Assembly (NCBI RefSeq): GCF_000003605.2
Contig: NW_003139331.1
Coordinates: 63,729-86,856, forward strand
Origin: Saccoglossus kowalevskii
Taxonomy: Eukaryota > Hemichordata > Enteropneusta > Harrimaniidae
Direction: 5' to 3'
Length of the DNA: 23,128 bases
Positions 20,001 to 23,128 of this stretch are shown here, piece by piece (the first letter of the stretch is position 1; each line of letters opens with the position of its first letter). Position numbers and translations under genes: made by a program. The notes beneath the pieces are model-generated. The model had not been told where the DNA came from, made no database searches, and saw nothing but the letters and a program-made list of their open reading frames with translations.

Positions 20001-21432
20001 CCAAAATAATGGTTTAGTTTTTTTCCATTTTACAATAAACCATCCTGTACCATATTGATCACAACGTAGCCCCCCCCCCCCCTCAGAATTGAGCTACTAG
20101 TATTAATATATTCACATAAAGCCATTGTCATTTTGGTGTAAAACCTGATAATAATCACTCACGTTCACAGAAATCATTCAGCAATTCAAAATTAAAGATA
20201 CAATGATACCACTTCTCATCATGGTATCTCACCAAAAGAGAAACTGTCTCATTCTGAAATGATTTGATCGAGAAACTGTATCGATTAATTATCTTTAAAA
20301 TCCACAATTCTATTATTCACATATCACGCTTAAAAATTGTGAAAGTTTCCATAATTATTGAATTATGAAAATGCGATATTGCCATAAGCAGTATAATATA
20401 GATGCAGAAAATAATATCATATTTCCATGGCAATATAAGGTGACGATGAAAAATTGCACCAATTTATATTTTGATCTTTTGAAAAATAAACTACCGAGTA
20501 TTATTTACAAGACTGAGAGGAAAGCTATATCTGCAAAAAAATACTGTTTTTGTTAAAATCAGATTTTTTGAAAAAATGAGCGGCAGTACAAAGTATGTAT
20601 GCACATACACTACAGGATATTTGAGTAAATTGAGATGATGATGAAAGGTTTCCAGGGAAACAAATGTTTTGTGATTTTCAATTATAACTAAATTCACCAA
20701 TTACTTTTTAGGAGTTGAATGACACAAATTGCACATCAATATACAACAAAACCATGAGCGACTGTTTGACAATAATCAATGTTATCATACATGTATACAT
20801 GAATTACATTTTGCAATTGTTCTCATCACCAGATGAAATGTGTTATTTGGCTATCATTTAGATGATAGTGTCCACTCTATTGAACCACAGAACAATGGAT
20901 AGAGAAGATCTGGCAACATGTACCACGGATATCACTACTATACATGTACATACCAATTTAAGAAATTTTGTGAGATTTGGAAAATCACAAAATATTGGAT
21001 CCTTAAAAGTTAAAGCAGGGGAGTCGTCACCTACGCATGCGTCAGATGGCCATAGCATGTCGTTGTTTACAAACAAGCGTCTACCCATGAGCCTTTGCGT
21101 TCTTAGCATGTGTTGTTATCATCACTTGGGACTCAATTCCCGCGCATGTGCAAGTGACAACCCTCCTGCTTTAAAGGCAGTCTAAATGTTTGATTTTCCA
21201 GACATAACGTCATTAGCATACCACAACAAACACATACATGTATTAAAGTGATGTCACTTTAGATGTTGTTTTTTTCATTTAAAAAAAGGATATAAGAGCA
21301 CTTGCAAGACCGAAAAGTATTCCGATACCCGCTGACGCAAAAAACATTATACAGAAGTATCCAATGGCTTGGAAAAGCGCTGCTGTGGAGCTGACATCTT
21401 TCATGGCAGGCGAATCTAACATGATGATGGTA
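10915..21432 (-). CDS. SLC9A8: Sodium/proton exchanger NHE8 (SLC9A8), last nine coding exons
   Basis: The exons (- strand order) are 21294-21432, 18611-18716, 16985-17101, 15689-15771, 14341-14452, 13234-13379, 12436-12492, 11436-11579 and 10915-11022. All phases agree and they give 336 residues with a stop. Family members exchange Na+ or K+ for H+ across Golgi/endosomal and apical membranes. The visible part holds the later membrane helices with LKHIDLRKTPSLEFGM, MSHYTHHNLSP, LFGRATNIYPLS and FSGLRGAIAFALSL, then a cytoplasmic tail with EHLSELTEEEYE and the acidic C-terminus. NHE8 proteins are about 575-580 residues, so roughly the first 240 residues, including the ND ion-binding helix, lie beyond the right edge. 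These NHE8-specific motifs distinguish it from NHE1-5 and NHE6/7/9. Confidence 0.96.
11023..11435 (-). other. Intron of SLC9A8-like gene, purine-rich on coding strand
   Basis: GTTAGT ... TTTTTATAG. Between about 11100 and 11400 the + strand is strongly C/T-rich, so the transcribed strand is G/A-rich. This is a compositional oddity compared with the AT-rich surroundings. No exon or ORF of note. Confidence 0.7.
11436..11579 (-). CDS. SLC9A8: SLC9A8-like, tail exon
   Basis: The acceptor is TTTTTCTCAG/GGCCAC and the donor ATGAG/GTTAGT, both phase 0. The 48 codons include EHLSELTEEEYE and, near the end, PFFTRRFTNE. These are conserved NHE8 tail blocks in the cytoplasmic C-terminal region. Confidence 0.96.
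11850..11945 (+). repeat. Diverged interspersed repeat, second copy
   Basis: Related to 3790-3900 through GTCTTGA, AACATTTTTGAAAAAA, TTTTGTGAAAAGTG and GGTGTTCA in the same order and orientation. Confidence 0.4.
11996..12158 (+). mobile_element. TTAA-flanked MITE, copy 1
   Basis: The ends TTAA-AGCGGGAGGGTCGTCACC and GGTGACGACTCCCCCGCT-TTAA form an inverted repeat of about 30 bases, including CGCATGYGC-type dyads. TTAA flanks both sides. The inside includes GTAGACGCTTGTTTGTAAAC. The copy at 21010-21174 matches in reverse orientation. TTAA target sites suggest piggyBac- or Kolobok-type mobilisation, but the family is not fixed. It is GC-richer than its surroundings. Confidence 0.85.
12436..12492 (-). 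CDS. SLC9A8: SLC9A8-like, 57-base microexon-sized tail exon
   Basis: The acceptor is ATTATGTAG/TTCTTA and the donor GAAATG/GTAAGT, both phase 0. It encodes FLKAEKKPKELSLSKTEEM, which corresponds to the basic juxtamembrane stretch and the LSKTE..M block of NHE8. The length of 57 is a multiple of three, so skipping it would keep the frame. Confidence 0.92.
12493..13233 (-). other. Intron of SLC9A8-like gene
   Basis: GTAAGT ... CCATTATGTAG. AT-rich, with no repeat or exon recognised. Confidence 0.7.
13234..13379 (-). CDS. SLC9A8: SLC9A8-like, exon with GLRGAIAFALSL helix
   Basis: The acceptor is CTTTGTCTCTAG/GTCTAC and the donor CTTAAG/GTAAGT. With the G from the previous exon it encodes GLRGAIAFALSLHLKF, an acidic/basic loop, and the last membrane helix VTTTLIIVLFTILILGG followed by STLPLLK. 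The GLRG motif is a hallmark of the exchanger core. From memory, vertebrate NHE8 has PY where this protein has AF after GAI, so this position looks more like the NHE6/7/9 type. Confidence 0.96.
13380..14340 (-). other. Intron of SLC9A8-like gene with antisense promoter-like motifs
   Basis: GTAAGT ... TTTGTCTCTAG. It contains two CCAAT boxes and a TATA box on the + strand (13963-14050). The open frame at 13768-13962 (+) has no recognised content. No exon of the exchanger is missing here, because the flanking phases match. Confidence 0.7.
13963..14050 (+). promoter_or_regulatory. CCAAT-CCAAT-TATA promoter-like arrangement, antisense in intron
   Basis: CCAATCA at 13963-13969, CCAATCAG at 13989-13996 and TATAAAAG at 14043-14050. 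The second CCAAT is 50 bases from the TATA box, the usual spacing for a TATA promoter, which would start near 14073. The first ATG downstream (14071) opens only 11 codons. It could drive an antisense transcript or be the control region of an old retroelement. Confidence 0.4.
14341..14452 (-). CDS. SLC9A8: SLC9A8-like, exon with LFGRATNIYPLS
   Basis: The acceptor is TTATTACTTCAG/GTGTTA (phase 0) and the donor TTTAGCG/GTAAGT (phase 1). It encodes VLVLFGRATNIYPLSLIV, a charged cytoplasmic loop NRFREHKITRKM, and the start of the next helix SIMWFSG. All are conserved NHE8 core elements; the loop carries the basic cluster. Confidence 0.97.
14453..15688 (-). other. Intron of SLC9A8-like gene
   Basis: GTGAGT ... 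ATTACTTCAG. AT-rich. Open frames on the - strand at 14453-14569 and 15060-15278 have no supporting motifs. No mobile element recognised. Confidence 0.65.
15689..15771 (-). CDS. SLC9A8: SLC9A8-like, exon with TCIFAYLGLAIFSF
   Basis: The acceptor is CTTCTTTTACAG/AAACTT and the donor AGCATA/GTGAGT. The first two bases complete a glutamate codon started by the previous exon. It encodes ETCIFAYLGLAIFSFKHEF and the start of the next helix AAFVIWSI. This is the core E-T-C-x-F-x-x-L-G helix shared by NHE8 proteins. A MITE ends 24-25 bases upstream of the acceptor. Confidence 0.97.
15796..16097. mobile_element. MITE with GGGCGGT..CGCATGTGCGA inverted repeats, next to 3' splice site
   Basis: The left end AAAGGGCGGTAGTCATCGCG and the right end, read on the - strand, AAAGGGCGGTGGTCGTCGCG match for about 34 bases, including GCATGTGCGA. 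The left flank is TTAA and the right flank TTAT. ATTT on both sides is an alternative target duplication. The inside differs from the 11996/21010 family, though the end style (TTAA, AAAG, GCATGYGC dyad) is similar. It has no transposase. Confidence 0.75.
16241..16255 (-). promoter_or_regulatory. CTCF-like motif
   Basis: The - strand reads CCACTAGAGGGAGCT, one base off the bilaterian CTCF core CCASYAGRKGGCR. Related AGAGGG(T/C)GCT matches occur at 773-788 and 10801-10814 (+). Motif match only. Confidence 0.3.
16406..16617. mobile_element. TA-flanked MITE, CTGTAAAA termini
   Basis: The ends TA-CTGTAAAAGGGTTAATT and AATTAGTCATTTTACAG-TA are inverted repeats that extend to CACTGGGTTTTAATTT / AAATTTAAACCCAG. 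Internal CAGCGAAATTTAAA and CACTGAATATG motifs repeat. It shares the CTGTAAAA terminus with 10329-10686. It is non-coding. Confidence 0.75.
16985..17101 (-). CDS. SLC9A8: SLC9A8-like, exon with MSHYTHHNLSP
   Basis: The acceptor is GATTAATTAG/GCATAA and the donor ATTGCAG/GTAAGG, phase 1 at both ends. It encodes GIMAILFCGIVMSHYTHHNL and then SPVTQITVQQTFRTAAFIA. The SHYTHHNLS block is among the most NHE8-specific stretches known to me. The 117-base length keeps frame if skipped, but skipping would delete a membrane segment. Confidence 0.97.
17102..18610 (-). other. Intron of SLC9A8-like gene
   Basis: GTAGGT ... TTTGATTAATTAG. Very AT-rich. It contains the TA-flanked MITE at 17511-17676 and a weak relative of the 3790 repeat at about 18050-18170. 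No exon seen. Confidence 0.7.
17511..17676. mobile_element. TA-flanked MITE, AGCGAAAATAAA family, copy 2
   Basis: Inverted ends TACTGTAGAATACTTTATTT (from 17513) and AAATAAAGTATTCCACAGTA (to 17674) pair with one mismatch over 25 bases. TA flanks each side. The order of internal motifs (TTTTCGCTT, TTTCGCTGA, CAGTGAAAATAAATTCCA, TCAGCGAAAAT, CCAGCGAAAATAAA) is the same as in the copy at 1015-1218. No ORF. Confidence 0.85.
18611..18716 (-). CDS. SLC9A8: SLC9A8-like, exon after U12-type intron
   Basis: The exon starts directly after CCAC with ATG TTA AAA CAT, phase 0, and ends TATCAG/GTAGGT after one base of a glycine codon. It encodes MLKHIDLRKTPSLEFGM, then the helix ILIFSYLPYGLAEGIELS. The LKHIDLRKT.SLEFG loop is typical of NHE8. 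The first AUG is internal, not a start. Confidence 0.97.
18727..18735 (-). promoter_or_regulatory. U12 branch-point sequence TTCCTTGAC
   Basis: A perfect match to the TTCCTTRAY consensus. The branch adenosine (18728) lies 11 bases before the last intron base (18717), within the narrow range used by U12-type introns. Confidence 0.9.
18920..19400. mobile_element. Possible TTAA-flanked foldback element, one end eroded
   Basis: TTAA-GGTAGATAGCTACC begins at 18920. AGCTACCATTAAAAAAACAT (18931-18950) pairs with ATGTTTTAATGGTAGC (19377-19392). The outer part of the right end does not match, so it may be eroded. No coding capacity. Confidence 0.3.
19958..19995 (+). repeat. Dispersed repeat, GATGCG/TCTAATA family, copy 3
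   Basis: GAAGATGCGCATCTAAT preceded by a TTTGGTAT stretch, as in copy 1 at 27-62. Confidence 0.45.
21010..21174 (-). mobile_element. TTAA-flanked MITE, copy 2 (inverted relative to copy 1)
   Basis: TTAA-AGCAGGGGAGTCGTCACC ... GACAACCCTCCTGCT-TTAA. The inside reads GTTTACAAACAAGCGTCTAC, the complement of the corresponding part of 11996-12158, so the two copies face opposite ways. A GC-rich patch of about 165 bases in AT-rich intron. Confidence 0.85.
21286..21293 (-). promoter_or_regulatory. U12-type 5' splice site ATATCCTT
   Basis: It directly follows the exon end GCTCTT (Ala-Leu). It matches the minor-spliceosome consensus at all eight positions. No usable GT lies at the homologous exon boundary. 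Confidence 0.9.
21294..21432 (-). CDS. SLC9A8: SLC9A8-like, first visible exon
   Basis: The acceptor is CTTAATTACAG/TACCAT. One base completes the previous codon, then TIIMLDSPAMKDVSSTAALF leads into the helix QAIGYFCIMFFASAGIGILF and GLASAL. It aligns with the DVS...FLQALDYF..MFFGSA..G...GLISAL region of NHE8. The preceding exon, expected to end in the NDAV..V segment after two bases of a codon, is not found in the remaining 1.7 kb. Confidence 0.94.
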
Positions 21433-22082
21433 CTGTAATTAAGGAAATGTGACATATTTCATATATCAGTACAGTGTAATTTGACATGCATTTAAGATGC
21501 AAAGCAAAACATGACATGACAGAGTCCCCATTAGTTAAATAGTAAACAAAATTGAAATGATCAGAACATGAAAAAAATTACACATAAGTACGGAAGTACA
21601 TGTAAGAGAGTAAGTATTTTCACTTCCAAGGACGAGAAAATTCTATTTCAGTTTCCTCTTCATGTCATGTATAGTTGTAAAGTTGGATTGAAATCAGTCA
21701 ATGGATGTCAGGGACATTTTGAATCCTTTCTGAGAAAAAAACATCATGGCTTCATGATATATGTTGAATATATGTATCAAGATGGACAATAGATGTCCAT
21801 GTATAACCAAGATATCAGTCCCGAATGACCAAAATGCTTTGGTGAATTTTAAGCATATAAAGCCACCACCAGTCAACCATTTTAAATAAGATCGTGAAAC
21901 AAATTGATCCAAGATGTATGATGTATGTGTGAAGTTTGAGTGTGATCAGCCCAGGCATTTCCGAGATAGAGGTGGTCATGCATGCACGGACACACAGATG
22001 TCAATACATGAATATAAATAATACATAGACATTTATATAGGCCCATATATTCAGAGAACTGATCATAAACACTTTACATTAA
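21433..22082. other. Intron of SLC9A8-like gene, diverged repeats
   Basis: No exchanger exon is found. The segment at about 21930-22000 (AAGTTTGAGTGTGATCAG, CATTTCCGAGATA) resembles a repeat common in marine invertebrate genomes, but I cannot name it with certainty. The open frames at 21568-21792 and 21694-21912 are unsupported. Confidence 0.5.
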
Positions 22083-22270
22083 TACAGTCAAACCTGTGTT
22101 AACGGCCACCTGGATACAGCGGCCACCTGTCTATAGCGGTCACAACCGAACAGTCCCTACGAATTTTACATGTAAAGTACCCTGTTTATAGCGGCCACCT
22201 GCCTAACGCGGCCAACGGCCACGCTTCAGCGGCCGCAGTGATCAGTTGAACTGCATATAACGGACATAGT
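22083..22270. mobile_element. One-sided pogo/Tigger-like terminus with GGCCACC repeats
   Basis: TA-CAGTCAAACCTGTGTTAAC is a typical pogo/Tigger-like end (TA target, CAGT start). It is followed by repeated GCGGCCACCTG(T/C)CTA(T/A) modules and ATAACGGACATAG. No matching opposite end occurs in the next 850 bases, so this is a truncated element or its partner is outside the window. Confidence 0.5.
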
Positions 22271-23128
22271 TCCTGGATGTCTTGCAGAGTACAAAGATTA
22301 AGCGAGGCTCCAAAGACCACAAAGGACAAAGTTAGCACGTTTTCACACCTGTCATTCAACCGATGGCTTCGGCAATTATGTTTTATTCTTGTTTATAATT
22401 CGGTTTACCACAACAAACACACCGTACCGATGGCTATGGAACGCCAAAAACATAATTACGAACTTGAGTGTCTTGATAAAAAAAACATGCTGTCATTAAT
22501 GTTTTGTTGAAATATGTATACCATGGGAATAACTTACAATTTTGTTCAATGAATGAATCAAGCAACCACAACGATGACGACCCGGAAAAGTTGTGCGAGT
22601 CGCTGGGACAGTCACGGTCCCTATGCATGTGGCTGGGGTAAATCGGAATACCGACGGTAAATCCCTGATCGAATTGATTACCAACAAAAAAACATAACAG
22701 CTCACTTGTTATTTAGTATCGGTATTTATTCACTTTGAACTCCTATAAATATCGATAAATACACATGTAACTGGAACTGATAGCAAAAAGGAAAACAATC
22801 AACGCAACGGCCATGCCTGTTTATCCATCCAAATAAATTATGCTAATTAGCCTTGCGCATGTGCGTTCTTGTTCTTCCGGGGTTATGATAACTCGGGTCA
22901 ACAAGTAGAGTCGTATCCGTCAGCCCTGCGTTAGTGTGTATCGATCAATGCGAGGGAATGTGTGTGCAGTATCGTCTCGTTGTCTAAACTAAATTCGTTC
23001 AACAATTTTTTTTTTGGTCGCTACTGCCTCGGTACATGTAACAATAGATGCTTTTAACAATGATGTTAAATTGACTTCAGTTCACCGGCCAAAGTAGCCA
23101 GGCATATTTCACATGTTTTGTATTGTTT
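22271..23128. other. Right edge, more CpG-rich, possible promoter region
   Basis: No exon of the exchanger is recognised. The short + frame near 22553-22657 (MNQATTTMTTRKS...) and the overlapping - frames have no known motif. From about 22560 to 22960 CpG is visibly more frequent than elsewhere in the window, and NRF1-like and ETS-like motifs occur at 22854-22880. Confidence 0.45.
22854..22880. promoter_or_regulatory. NRF1-like and ETS-like motifs
   Basis: TGCGCATGTGCG (22854-22865) is close to the NRF1 palindrome TGCGCATGCGCA. CTTCCGG (22874-22880) is an ETS core on the opposite strand. The pair is common in housekeeping promoters. Direction and target gene are unknown. Confidence 0.35.

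Larger units (their letters stand above)
18717..21293 (-). other. U12-type AT-AC intron of SLC9A8-like gene
   Basis: The 5' end is ATATCCTTT (minor spliceosome consensus ATATCCTT), and the 3' end is TTCCTTGAC, ten bases, then the terminal AC of CCAC. No GT-AG choice gives a phase-consistent join here, and the reading frame past the donor meets a stop within three codons. The intron is 2577 bases long and contains a MITE copy (21010-21174), a possible foldback element (18920-19400), a dispersed repeat copy (19958-19995), a GTTT run near 19560 and a C13 run at 20070. Confidence 0.9.

Noticed and set aside
20862-21185. 107-codon frame on the + strand and an 83-codon frame opposite
   Set aside because: Both run through the TTAA-flanked MITE at 21010-21174. 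Their length comes from its GC-richer content.
21277-21293. In-frame TAA after GCTCTTATATCC as a true end or a frameshift in the exchanger
   Set aside because: The U12 donor ATATCCTT explains the exon end, and the stop lies in the intron.
22277-22705. Overlapping short frames on both strands near the right edge
   Set aside because: No family resemblance and no NHE8 motifs. They follow from locally higher GC.
1-23128. tRNA, rRNA and snRNA genes
   Set aside because: I looked for T-arm (GGTTCGAATCC-like) and snRNA core patterns by eye and saw none. A covariance-model scan would be decisive.

Overview
The window is nuclear DNA of an animal: AT-rich sequence, spliced genes with long introns, many small foldback transposons, and frequent TACATGTA-type dyads. 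A marine invertebrate (for example a hemichordate, lophotrochozoan or amphioxus-like animal) fits best, but the species cannot be fixed from the sequence. Two protein-coding genes face each other tail to tail.

Left part (1-6.5 kb, + strand): the 3' portion of a C2H2 zinc-finger gene. Three exons (1502-3133, 3938-4293, 5773-5967) join with matching phases (1/1, then 0/0) and give about 726 residues. There is one finger at the start, a very long Ser/Thr/Gln/Pro-rich middle, a four-copy 12-residue repeat, and two fingers at the C-terminus. The 5' exon or exons are not found in the window. A 16-bp minisatellite of exactly 21 units lies in its second intron. A possible alternative or 3'UTR exon starts at 6199, with a poly(A) signal at 6483.

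Middle (6.5-10.9 kb): intergenic DNA and 3' flank. It holds one orphan exon-like segment, a decayed Cys-rich (CXC-like) coding remnant, a TTA-flanked MITE and a TA-flanked MITE.

Right part (10.9-21.4 kb, - strand): the last nine coding exons of a sodium/proton exchanger of the NHE8 class (SLC9A8). They total 336 residues, and all exon phases agree. The N-terminal half of the protein must be encoded beyond the right edge. The intron between the first two visible exons has the signature of a U12-type AT-AC intron: ATATCCTT at its 5' end, and TTCCTTGAC followed by a terminal CAC at its 3' end. Several introns carry MITEs, including one ending about 24 bases before a 3' splice site, and an inverted pair of one TTAA-flanked family.

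Right edge (21.4-23.1 kb): repeats, among them a one-sided pogo/Tigger-like terminus, and a more CpG-rich segment with NRF1-like and ETS-like motifs that may be a promoter for a gene outside the window.
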